Assembly (NCBI GenBank): GCA_018715225.1
Contig: DVMB01000024.1
Location: forward strand, 1-8,654
From: Candidatus Onthoplasma faecigallinarum
Lineage (GTDB): Bacteria > Bacillota > Clostridia > Christensenellales > UBA1242
Direction: 5' to 3'
Length of the DNA stretch: 8,654 nt
Part shown: piece by piece, positions 1 through 5,966 of the stretch
How the letters are laid out: every line of letters begins with the position of its first letter
Numbering within the stretch: position 1 is the first letter of the stretch
Made by a program: the position numbers and the translations under genes
The notes under the pieces: model-generated
The model's input: only the letters and a program-made list of their open reading frames with translations
What the model was told of the DNA's origin: nothing
The model's database searches: none

Positions 1-394
1 TAACATCATTGTTTTTCAATATCAACTCGCCCAACCTTGCTGCAAAATCATTTGATTTTATAGGGAATGACTTATCTGCTCTATTTACTTCACACTTAAA
101 TGTCTTGCAATCTAGATGTATATTGGATATAAAATCTTCAATGAGATTAACATCATTATCCATCTCTACAGCCTTTGATATAGAATGGATTCCAAATACG
201 CACTTTAGATTTTCTATTATACCATCTTCGTCATCATAGTCTCTCACAACTAGTCGGTTTTGAATATTTTCTATCTTGCAATCAAAGTCTTTCAAAGCTA
301 TTTTTATATTATTGTGAAGTAGTTTTATAAAATATTTTTTGTTACCACCTTTTAAGTGTATTTCGTTGAATCTTATTAATATTACATTATTCAT
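1..394 (-). CDS. thiI: ThiI, tRNA 4-thiouridine synthase (N-terminal part, cut by window edge)
   Basis: This is a partial gene: about 131 codons are present and it stays open to the left edge. The product begins MNNVILIRFNEIHLKGGNKK, which matches the start of ThiI (ILIRYGEI.LKG..): the N-terminal ferredoxin-like segment leading into the THUMP RNA-binding domain. The C-terminal ATP-pyrophosphatase domain lies outside the window. ThiI adenylates U8 of tRNA and adds sulfur taken from a cysteine desulfurase persulfide. The ATG follows the stop codon of the upstream cysteine desulfurase with no gap (TAAATG). AAGGA, 8 nt before the ATG and inside the end of the upstream gene, is the ribosome-binding site. 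The adjacency implies co-transcription and supports the pairing of the two proteins. Whether this ThiI also serves thiamine synthesis cannot be told, because the C-terminal rhodanese region, if any, is not visible. Confidence 0.88.
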   Translation of the reverse strand, partial: MNNVILIRFNEIHLKGGNKKYFIKLLHNNIKIALKDFDCKIENIQNRLVVRDYDDEDGIIENLKCVFGIHSISKAVEMDNDVNLIEDFISNIHLDCKTFKCEVNRADKSFPIKSNDFAARLGELILKNNDV

Positions 395-1498
395 TTAATT
401 TATCCTTTTATTGTATTGTTTTACTGCATTGGATAACGAAATCGCCAGATTCTTACAATCGGCTACAGACACTTCATCTCCAAAACTAATTCGAATAGCT
501 CCGCCCAAATATTCCTTAGGAACTATTTCGCTTAGGACTCTATTGTATCCTGCTTTGCTATTGCATGCTGAACCCGTACCTATCAAATATCCGTCTTGTT
601 CTAGCATATGTTCTATCGTCTCGCCACGCACTCCTTTGAAGCACACTGAAATTATGTTTTCTACACATGAGTCGTTTGATACCAAAATATAATCTCCAGT
701 TAGGTTATCTATAATGGCTTGTTTCCTTTCATGGTAATCAACTATAGATAGATTATCAATTGCCGTCTTCATGGCTAAGATATTAGGCGTATTTTCTGTT
801 CCAGCACGCAACCCCATCTCCTGTTCTCCGCCATAGATGAATGGTCTAAATTTATTTTTATTGGCTATATATAATGCTCCAATACCTTTCGGTCCATGTA
901 TTTTATGTGCAGAAATGGTATAGTAATCTACTCCTAGATTTTTCAAATCTACATTAATCTTCCCTAGTGCCTGAACTCCGTCACTATGAACAATGATGTT
1001 TGGGTTGATTTTTTTTGCGTATGTGCATATCTCTTTTATATCGTTGATTGCACCTGTCTCATTGCTAACATGTATGATGGATATGAAAGCAGTGTCTTTA
1101 TCTATCATATTTTTTAGTGCATCGATATTTACGCTTCCGTTTTTATTCAAAGGGGCAAATTCTATATTATAGCCAGCTTCCATGTATTTCTTTGCTGTAG
1201 TATATATAGAACTATGTTCGCCTGCACTGATAATATATTTCTTATCCTTACGTGTGATACTGCAATTCAATACTGTATTGTTGGCTTCTGTAGCGGACCC
1301 TGTGAATATCAATGTTGAACCTGCTTTGCCTTTTAAAAATTTTAAAATCGAGGACCTCGCCGTCTCTATTTTGCTTTTCACTATGGCTGATTGATTATAT
1401 AGTGAACTTGGATTAAAAAACAACTCACTCGCTTCAATATATGACGCAAGTGATTGCTCGCTTATTTTAGTAGTAGATGCATTATCAAAATAAATCAT
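395..1498 (-). CDS. Cysteine desulfurase (NifS/IscS family, PLP-dependent)
   Basis: The enzyme removes sulfur from L-cysteine, giving alanine and an enzyme persulfide. The 367-residue protein starts MIYFDNASTT, the classical N-terminus of the family, so the start is secure. Visible motifs are EHSS with the PLP-stacking His95, HSDGVQALGK with Asp173 and Gln176, SAHKIHGPKG with the PLP-binding Lys199, RAGTEN at about 231-236, and GTGSACNSK with the persulfide-forming Cys312. The length is slightly below that of IscS (about 400) and close to the Bacillus NifZ type. The gene abuts thiI directly, so its main partner is probably ThiI (tRNA 4-thiouridine) rather than iron-sulfur assembly; that is inference, and no iscU or iscR is in view. 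There is no Shine-Dalgarno sequence before the ATG, and a consensus promoter ends only 9 nt upstream of it, so the mRNA may be almost leaderless. Confidence 0.95.
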   Translation of the reverse strand: MIYFDNASTTKISEQSLASYIEASELFFNPSSLYNQSAIVKSKIETARSSILKFLKGKAGSTLIFTGSATEANNTVLNCSITRKDKKYIISAGEHSSIYTTAKKYMEAGYNIEFAPLNKNGSVNIDALKNMIDKDTAFISIIHVSNETGAINDIKEICTYAKKINPNIIVHSDGVQALGKINVDLKNLGVDYYTISAHKIHGPKGIGALYIANKNKFRPFIYGGEQEMGLRAGTENTPNILAMKTAIDNLSIVDYHERKQAIIDNLTGDYILVSNDSCVENIISVCFKGVRGETIEHMLEQDGYLIGTGSACNSKAGYNRVLSEIVPKEYLGGAIRISFGDEVSVADCKNLAISLSNAVKQYNKRIN

Positions 1499-1507
1499 AA
1501 TATGTTT

Positions 1508-1536
1508 ATTATAACATATTGTGTTGATTTTTACAA
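1508..1536 (-). promoter_or_regulatory. Sigma-A-type promoter of the cysteine desulfurase-thiI unit
   Basis: On the minus strand TTGTAA (1536-1531) and TATAAT (1513-1508) are separated by 17 bp, and TGT precedes the -10 as an extended -10 element. Transcription would start near 1500-1502, only 2-4 nt before the ATG at 1498. The site fills the 42-bp gap after yunB, so the sulfur-transfer pair can be transcribed independently of the sporulation genes. Confidence 0.7.
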
Positions 1537-1540
1537 TAAT

Positions 1541-2191
1541 TTATGGAACAAGATTCAAAGATTGACCTAAACTTCCTCCATTGAGATAGACTTCTGGCAC
1601 CTGTCCAACAATTACGCTTTCTGCCAACATCACTTGATTTGTTGAATAAACCTCGTATGACTTTATAGGTAGCACAATACTCACATGAACTTCAATGTTT
1701 AAATAGATTGTATGTTGTGTCATATTGATGCCGACAGACCGAAATTGACTGGTAAAACTGCTAGTTACCGCCCCAATCGGTACTAATTTAAGTTTTATGA
1801 CAGGTCCACGACCTATAAAGAACGGTATACCTGAAAAGGTGCCTAGGTTGATGTCTAAGCCATCTTCTCCCAAGTCATTCATGATTCGTTGTGCCTCATT
1901 GACTATTTCACGAGTTATGCTATTGATTTCGAATTGATTGGCGGTAAAGGCTACAATATCGCCATTTGCATTGTATGTAATGTCAATCAACGAATCATAA
2001 CTGATACTTCTATTGATCACGTTACTTACCGCAAGATTCACTGCTTTTTCTGTTATTGCACTGGTCTCGGCGGCTGTGTAAGTTTTAATTACTGGACTCA
2101 TTACAAAAAAATAATAAAGCAAAAAAAGAAAAACCATACTAAAACTAATTGCAATAATAACTATTTTCTTTTTTAGCTTAGTTTTTCTCAT
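1541..2191 (-). CDS. yunB: YunB-family sporulation protein, single-pass membrane protein
   Basis: The 216-residue protein has a basic N-terminus (RKTKLKKK), one transmembrane segment at about residues 9-31, and a long domain predicted to lie outside the membrane. The segments GTFSGIPFFIGRGP (117-130), KLKLVPIGAV (133-142) and SVGINMTQHTIYLNIEVHV (152-170), and the C-terminal VIVGQVPEVYLN (193-204), match the YunB family as I know it. In Bacillus subtilis yunB is transcribed in the mother cell by sigma-E and is needed for normal sporulation; its biochemical role is unknown. The gene lies 61 bp after spoVAE in the same direction, so read-through from the spoVA operon is possible. No Shine-Dalgarno sequence precedes the ATG, and an in-frame TAA a few codons upstream rules out a longer start. 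The lysine-rich N-terminus before the membrane segment supports this ATG. Confidence 0.85.
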   Translation of the reverse strand: MRKTKLKKKIVIIAISFSMVFLFLLYYFFVMSPVIKTYTAAETSAITEKAVNLAVSNVINRSISYDSLIDITYNANGDIVAFTANQFEINSITREIVNEAQRIMNDLGEDGLDINLGTFSGIPFFIGRGPVIKLKLVPIGAVTSSFTSQFRSVGINMTQHTIYLNIEVHVSIVLPIKSYEVYSTNQVMLAESVIVGQVPEVYLNGGSLGQSLNLVP

Positions 2192-2208
2192 ATTATATAT
2201 TTATTTTA

Positions 2209-2238
2209 ATTGTACTAGTAAATTCTAATTTCGTCCAA
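2209..2238 (-). promoter_or_regulatory. Possible promoter of yunB
   Basis: On the minus strand TTGGAC (2238-2233) and TACAAT (2214-2209) are 18 bp apart. A start near 2202 would leave a leader of about 10 nt, which fits the absence of a Shine-Dalgarno sequence before yunB. The -35 matches the sigma-A consensus at only 4 of 6 positions. The -10 region (AGTACAAT) resembles the sigma-E -10 (CATACANT) at 6 of 8 positions, but no sigma-E -35 lies at the right distance. The region is AT-rich, so chance matches are likely. Confidence 0.35.
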
Positions 2239-2252
2239 ATATAACAAATATT

Positions 2253-2630
2253 TTAATGCCCACCTCGCTTGGTTTTGCTATTGAAAATCAACGCCACTAT
2301 GAAAGAGGCAAATATTGCCATAGATATTCCGCCCGCAGCGGCAGTCAGCCCTCCTGTGAATATTCCCAGCACTCCGTATTCTTTTGCTGCCATAATTGCT
2401 CCACGAGCGAGAGATGCTCCAAACCCAATTATAGGCACACTCGCCCCCGCTTTTGCAAACTCTTTAAAAGGTGCATACACATTGAACACTTCTAAAATCA
2501 TTCCAATAATTAAAAATAACACCAATATTCTTGCGGTCGTAATTTTTGTACGGATGACTAATATTTGGGCTAAAAAACATATAAAACCGCCAACTAAAAA
2601 GGAAATAACATAATCCCAAATGCTGATCAT
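2253..2630 (-). CDS. spoVAE: SpoVAE, stage V sporulation membrane protein (DPA channel component)
   Basis: The 125-residue, very hydrophobic protein has about four membrane segments (roughly residues 7-25, 33-50, 84-100 and 102-117). The family signature GASVPIIGFG (62-71) is followed by LARGA and the Gly-rich GGLTAAAGG (93-101), matching the SpoVAE (SpoVAEb) family, which is normally about 116-125 residues. It acts in the inner spore membrane with SpoVAC and SpoVAD in uptake of calcium-dipicolinic acid during spore formation and its release on germination. Its ATG overlaps the spoVAD stop in an ATGA junction (4 nt), and GAGGTG lies 5 nt upstream of the ATG, so translation is probably coupled. 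No hairpin terminator is visible after the stop. Confidence 0.93.
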   Translation of the reverse strand: MISIWDYVISFLVGGFICFLAQILVIRTKITTARILVLFLIIGMILEVFNVYAPFKEFAKAGASVPIIGFGASLARGAIMAAKEYGVLGIFTGGLTAAAGGISMAIFASFIVALIFNSKTKRGGH

Positions 2631-3670
2631 AATTTCACCTCATTTTTTGACTTGCTTTTTGTCGATGGTTTTGCCACATCTGGTTCGTATACCAACTCTA
2701 CGGCGTGAGCAATGCCTGGTATTGTCTCGCCTTGTTGTGAAGTCGTAGTGCTCATCAACGCTCCAGTCGAGACCAATAAAACTCTTTTGAAATCTCCCTT
2801 TTTCATTTTATATAAAACATACGAATTCAATACGCTAGCACTGCATCCAGCACCGCTACCACCCATGAACACACGCTTTGTTTTATCGAACATCATACAC
2901 CCGCAATCAGCATAATTTTTGCCCAAAATAATCTTTTCACGTTCCATCAAATCTATTAAAATTTCGCTACCTAATTTGCCTAGATCTCCGGTTAGGATCA
3001 AATCATAATCACTGGCTTTCTTTTTCATGTTTTCTAGATGAGTTTTTATGGTATCGCATGCTGCAGGTGCCATGGCGGCACCCATATTGTTTATATCCGC
3101 TATTCCATAATCAATTACTTTTCCAAATGTTACGGCATTGATCCTAATCTTGCTCTTTACATTTGAAATAATGCTCGCCCCGCCACCAGTAATCGTCCAT
3201 TGTGCCGTAGGAGGTCTTTGATTGGCAAATTCGAGAGGAAATCTGTATTGCCTTTCCGCACTACTAAAATGAGTACATGTAGCAGCCACAATATGATTGC
3301 ATAAACCACAATCTACAAATAAAGCTCCCAACGCCAAAGCCTCTGCCATTGTAGCACATGCCGAATAAAGTCCCACAAAAGGTAAATTCAGTTCACGGGC
3401 GGTGTAGGAAGAACTTACTATTTGATTTAGCAAATCGCCCCCAAAGAAAAAATCAATATCAGCAAACTTTAGTCCTGACTTGTTTATCGTTCCAATGACA
3501 ATATCTTGCAATAGTTTTCTTTCACTTTTTTCAAAACTGCTTTCTTTTAGGGTGTCGTCTTTTAAAATATAATCAAAATAATCTTTCAGCGGACCCGTTC
3601 CCTCTAGAGGTCCCACTATACTATATCCTTCCAAGAGATATGTCTTCTTTTTCAATTTTATTGTCTGCAT
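2627..3670 (-). CDS. spoVAD: SpoVAD, thiolase-fold dipicolinic-acid binding protein
   Basis: The 347-residue protein has the thiolase-like fold of SpoVAD, which binds Ca-dipicolinic acid and works with the SpoVA membrane subunits at the inner spore membrane. Matches to SpoVAD include GDLLNQ (78-83), FVGLYSACATMAEA (98-111), AERQYRFPLEF (138-148), TGGGASIIS (161-169), MGAAMAPAACDTIK (196-209), DYDLILTGDLGKLGS (221-235), GGSGAGCSASV (270-280) and ETIPGIAHAVE (315-325). The C-terminus carries an extra Lys/Ser-rich tail of about 15 residues. The frame is open from a GTG at 3679, which would add three residues. I chose the ATG at 3670, because AGGTGAGG sits directly before it while nothing like a ribosome-binding site precedes the GTG. 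The GTG abuts the spoVAC stop; the ATG leaves a 9-nt gap. Confidence 0.94.
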   Translation of the reverse strand: MQTIKLKKKTYLLEGYSIVGPLEGTGPLKDYFDYILKDDTLKESSFEKSERKLLQDIVIGTINKSGLKFADIDFFFGGDLLNQIVSSSYTARELNLPFVGLYSACATMAEALALGALFVDCGLCNHIVAATCTHFSSAERQYRFPLEFANQRPPTAQWTITGGGASIISNVKSKIRINAVTFGKVIDYGIADINNMGAAMAPAACDTIKTHLENMKKKASDYDLILTGDLGKLGSEILIDLMEREKIILGKNYADCGCMMFDKTKRVFMGGSGAGCSASVLNSYVLYKMKKGDFKRVLLVSTGALMSTTTSQQGETIPGIAHAVELVYEPDVAKPSTKSKSKNEVKL

Positions 3671-3673
3671 ATT

Positions 3674-3681
3674 CCTCACCT
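3674..3681 (-). promoter_or_regulatory. Ribosome-binding site that decides the spoVAD start
   Basis: AGGTGAGG on the minus strand begins inside the spoVAC stop codon (TAG). AGGTG is 6 nt from the ATG at 3670. The alternative GTG start at 3679 lies inside this motif, and only AT-rich sequence lies upstream of it, so the ATG is preferred. Confidence 0.6.
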
Positions 3682-4126
3682 ATATAAATAAGCCTACAAA
3701 GCCACATATAATAGACCCGACCACACCACACACGATCACGGGTCCTGCTATTGTAAACATCTTGACGCAAATGCCATATATGATGCCTTCTTTTTTGAAT
3801 TCTACTGCTGGGCTTGAAATCGAGTTAGAAAATCCGGTAATAGGAATGACCGACCCTGCTCCTCCCCAAGCCCCTACCACATCGTATATCCCTATACCAG
3901 TGAGTAGACAGGTAATAAAAATGATAGTCATCAACATACAAGTTGTTACCTCGCTTTCTGCTAAGTTTGGGAATAGATAACTATATAAGTCAAAAAATCC
4001 TTGACCTATTGCACAAATAATTCCTCCCACCAAGAATGCTTTAAATAGCGATGGCCAAGCCTTTGTCTTGGGCACTTTAGATTCCACATATAAATTATAA
4101 TTTTGATTTCGTTTATCCTTATCCAT
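3680..4126 (-). CDS. spoVAC: SpoVAC, stage V sporulation membrane channel protein
   Basis: The 148-residue integral membrane protein is the first gene of a spoVAC-spoVAD-spoVAE operon. A cytoplasmic basic N-terminus (1-25) is followed by membrane segments at about 28-48 and 60-82, and by a hydrophobic C-terminal third (about 115-147). Between them lies the hallmark GAGSVIPITGFSNSISSPAV (89-108) followed by EFKKEG, which is near-identical in SpoVAC proteins. In Bacillus SpoVAC has been described as a mechanosensitive channel through which dipicolinic acid leaves the germinating spore. AGGAG lies 5 nt before the ATG. The gene is divergent from the lipoprotein gene across a 127-bp spacer that should hold the operon promoter. 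In Bacillus the operon is transcribed by sigma-G in the forespore. Confidence 0.95.
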   Translation of the reverse strand: MDKDKRNQNYNLYVESKVPKTKAWPSLFKAFLVGGIICAIGQGFFDLYSYLFPNLAESEVTTCMLMTIIFITCLLTGIGIYDVVGAWGGAGSVIPITGFSNSISSPAVEFKKEGIIYGICVKMFTIAGPVIVCGVVGSIICGFVGLFI

Positions 4127-4194
4127 ATTAACTCCTATTTGATTGTTGACATAAATTTGATTTTTATAATTTAAAAAATTTTTTTGTCCTGATT

Positions 4195-4223
4195 AAATAA
4201 AATTTTATAAACTAAGCATACTA
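4195..4223 (+). promoter_or_regulatory. Candidate sporulation-type promoter of the lipoprotein gene
   Basis: CATACTA (4217-4223) matches the sigma-G -10 consensus CATNNTA at every defined position. AAATA (4195-4199), 17 bp upstream, matches four of five positions of the sigma-G -35 (GHATR). Read one base longer, CATACTAT also resembles the sigma-E -10 (CATACANT), but without a good -35. A start near 4230 would give a leader of about 24 nt containing the strong AAGGAG site (4241-4246, 7 nt from the ATG). The match is by eye in AT-rich DNA. Confidence 0.35.
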
Positions 4224-4226
4224 TTC
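4198..4226 (-). promoter_or_regulatory. Candidate sigma-G-type promoter of spoVAC-spoVAD-spoVAE
   Basis: On the minus strand GAATA (4226-4222) fits the sigma-G -35 consensus GHATR fully. AATTTTA (4204-4198), 17 bp downstream, fits the -10 consensus CATNNTA except for the first base. Transcription would start near 4191, giving a leader of about 65 nt before spoVAC. It occupies almost the same bases as the candidate promoter on the other strand. The -10 is the kind of sequence expected by chance in such AT-rich DNA. Confidence 0.28.
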
Positions 4227-4253
4227 ATAGGAATTAAAAAAAGGAGTCAAAAA

Positions 4254-5966
4254 ATGAAAAAAATAATACCTATAATATCATTAATAAGTGCAGGTTTGAT
4301 GTTGACAGGGTGCAATTTTTCAATATCCAGCGTAGAAACTGACAATTTGAAAAGCAATGTTGAGTCTTTTCAAAGAAATTTGGATGAATTCACTACCAAT
4401 AATGATGATATAAATAAACTAGAATTAAATAAATACAGATTATCATTTGCTATCCCTGAAAATTTGAAGATTACCTCTGCAGATGCTAAAAAAAATGCTA
4501 CTGAAACATCAGTAACGGATAACAATATTGATCGCACAAATACGCTAGAAAATTCAACTGACAAAGGCAGTGACACGACAACGAAAAAAACTGATCTTAA
4601 CAAAGTTGACAAAGCAAATAATCCTTTGAGTGAAAATAGAGAGATTATTAAAAACAACCTAAATACGACTAAAAACAAAATTTTAAATAATATGGATACA
4701 TCAACGCTTGCAGAAAATCCTGACCAGACTGATAATCTCAAAGAAAATTCTAATGAAACGAATAATTCAGGTGATGAAACTTTGCAAGGCACTACAGAGA
4801 GCGAAGAGGCAACGGATGAGGATAACGAACAACTGGAATCAATATCTACTCTATATTCGCTATCTACAGACATTGATGATTCATGCGAAGAATTTTGCGA
4901 ACTAAAAGAAGATTTGATGAGTGCAATCACAGAAACTCAAAAGTTAATTACGAAAGTACAAAATAAGGAAATTGAGCTGACGAATGAACAAAGGATTCTC
5001 TTGAGCGAACAATCTAACCAATTAAGAAATTTAAGTAGAAATCTATCCAGAATTACGAATGAATTATCTATAAATTTAAGTGACATATCTCAAATGATGC
5101 GTGATAGCAACGGAGATATTGATGCACTTTCTTTAAAATATTTAGTGGTATTAGAAAATTTACTCAACGGCAACGACATGTTGGAAAACGGGCTATACTC
5201 TCTACGACTAATAAACACTATGTTTAACTCAAACGAAGATATCGCTCCAAATAACTATGGTCGAGTGTTGTACGGCTTCAAAAAGAATAATGAACCATCA
5301 ATTATCAAAAACTATAATATAGATGAAAATGGCAATCTAACTGAAAACAAGATTGAGGGAAATTCACAATCTAGCGATAATGCAAGCCAAACTAACAATA
5401 ATACGAATCAAAACGAAAATCAAAACACTACTAATCAAGCTGACAATACGCAATCAAATGTTGATACTTATAACAATAGAAAATTGAGGACAAACATAGA
5501 CACTTATGGAAATAATAGACAGAATACGGACACATTTTTTAACACTGCACTATTGGACAATGAATTTATGTTTGGAAGAAATGGCTATGGTTATGGCAAC
5601 ATGATGGGAAACCCTAATTATTATCTCAATGGTCAAAATCAAAATATGAATTTGAACAATAATAACAATAATGCGGCTGAAAACAACACAACTATTGATA
5701 GTGTTGATAAAACAAATAACACACAACAAATAGAGGAAAACAAAAATCAAACCAACACAGAGACAAAAACTAAAAAGTCAAAACTTACAAAAAATATTGA
5801 TACCTATAGAGATGAGAACACTCCAACTTTGCATTCAAAATTCAAGAATTTCAAGCAATCTATATCCAACTTTTTTGACAAATTTTCAAAACCTAAAAGC
5901 GACACAGTGAATCCAGTATATAGATTCAAAGTTGATATAAAAGATGATAATTCATTTATGGGTTAA
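4254..5966 (+). CDS. Large Asn-rich lipoprotein of unknown family, between spoIIA and spoVA
   Basis: I do not recognise this 570-residue protein. It begins with a lipoprotein signal: KK, a hydrophobic stretch, then the lipobox LTGC with Cys20 as lipidation site, so the mature protein should hang on the outer face of a membrane. After residues 21-75 comes a low-complexity Asn/Thr/Asp/Glu-rich linker (about 76-198). A probably all-helical domain follows (about 199-325), with a CEEFC cysteine pair (211 and 215) and a Gln/Leu-rich coiled-coil-like part (about 216-285). A second Asn/Gln-rich linker carries four DT(Y/F) motifs, a GYGYG patch (444-448) and an N6 run. The C-terminus (about 505-570) is basic, then mixed. 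AAGGAG lies 7 nt before the ATG. It is the only plus-strand gene, divergent from spoVAC and overlapping the 3' end of sigF by 11 bp. Its position and its candidate sporulation-type promoter suggest a spore-membrane or spore-envelope role; that is inference. Confidence 0.85.
   Translation: MKKIIPIISLISAGLMLTGCNFSISSVETDNLKSNVESFQRNLDEFTTNNDDINKLELNKYRLSFAIPENLKITSADAKKNATETSVTDNNIDRTNTLENSTDKGSDTTTKKTDLNKVDKANNPLSENREIIKNNLNTTKNKILNNMDTSTLAENPDQTDNLKENSNETNNSGDETLQGTTESEEATDEDNEQLESISTLYSLSTDIDDSCEEFCELKEDLMSAITETQKLITKVQNKEIELTNEQRILLSEQSNQLRNLSRNLSRITNELSINLSDISQMMRDSNGDIDALSLKYLVVLENLLNGNDMLENGLYSLRLINTMFNSNEDIAPNNYGRVLYGFKKNNEPSIIKNYNIDENGNLTENKIEGNSQSSDNASQTNNNTNQNENQNTTNQADNTQSNVDTYNNRKLRTNIDTYGNNRQNTDTFFNTALLDNEFMFGRNGYGYGNMMGNPNYYLNGQNQNMNLNNNNNNAAENNTTIDSVDKTNNTQQIEENKNQTNTETKTKKSKLTKNIDTYRDENTPTLHSKFKNFKQSISNFFDKFSKPKSDTVNPVYRFKVDIKDDNSFMG
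5457..5807 (+). repeat. Four degenerate N-x-D-T-(Y/F) motifs in the lipoprotein
   Basis: The motifs are NVDTY (residues 402-406), NIDTY (414-418), NTDTF (424-428) and NIDTY (514-518). The first three are 10-12 residues apart and are followed by Asn- or Arg-rich stretches; the fourth stands about 86 residues further on, just before the C-terminal segment. The motif stands out against otherwise random-looking Asn/Gln-rich sequence, so it may be a short binding or assembly motif. No function can be assigned from sequence. Confidence 0.6.

Noticed and set aside
9..239. Plus-strand open frame at the left edge
   Set aside because: The minus strand here encodes the N-terminus of ThiI with clear family residues, so the plus-strand frame is a shadow.
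3671..3679. GTG at 3679 as the start of spoVAD
   Set aside because: No ribosome-binding site precedes it, and the GTG lies inside the AGGTGAGG that serves the ATG at 3670.
4143..4170. Plus-strand TTGTTG-N16-TATAAT, overlapped by TTGACA at 4146-4151, as a vegetative promoter of the lipoprotein gene
   Set aside because: The good -35 (TTGACA) is only 13 bp from the -10, and the properly spaced -35 is poor. It remains possible but was not listed as a feature.
4173..4185. A6T7 stretch as a terminator hairpin
   Set aside because: It is self-complementary but has no loop and no GC pairs, so a stable RNA hairpin is unlikely; it is better seen as bent DNA.
4370..4930. 186-codon Ser-rich open frame on the minus strand inside the lipoprotein gene
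   Set aside because: It is the complement of the Asn/Thr/Glu-rich frame. Its Ser/Val/Leu bias is what antisense of such codons gives, and it has no motif.
5653..5674. AAT/AAC microsatellite as a phase-variation tract
   Set aside because: The units are mixed AAT and AAC and in frame, so slippage would change only the number of Asn residues and not switch the gene off.
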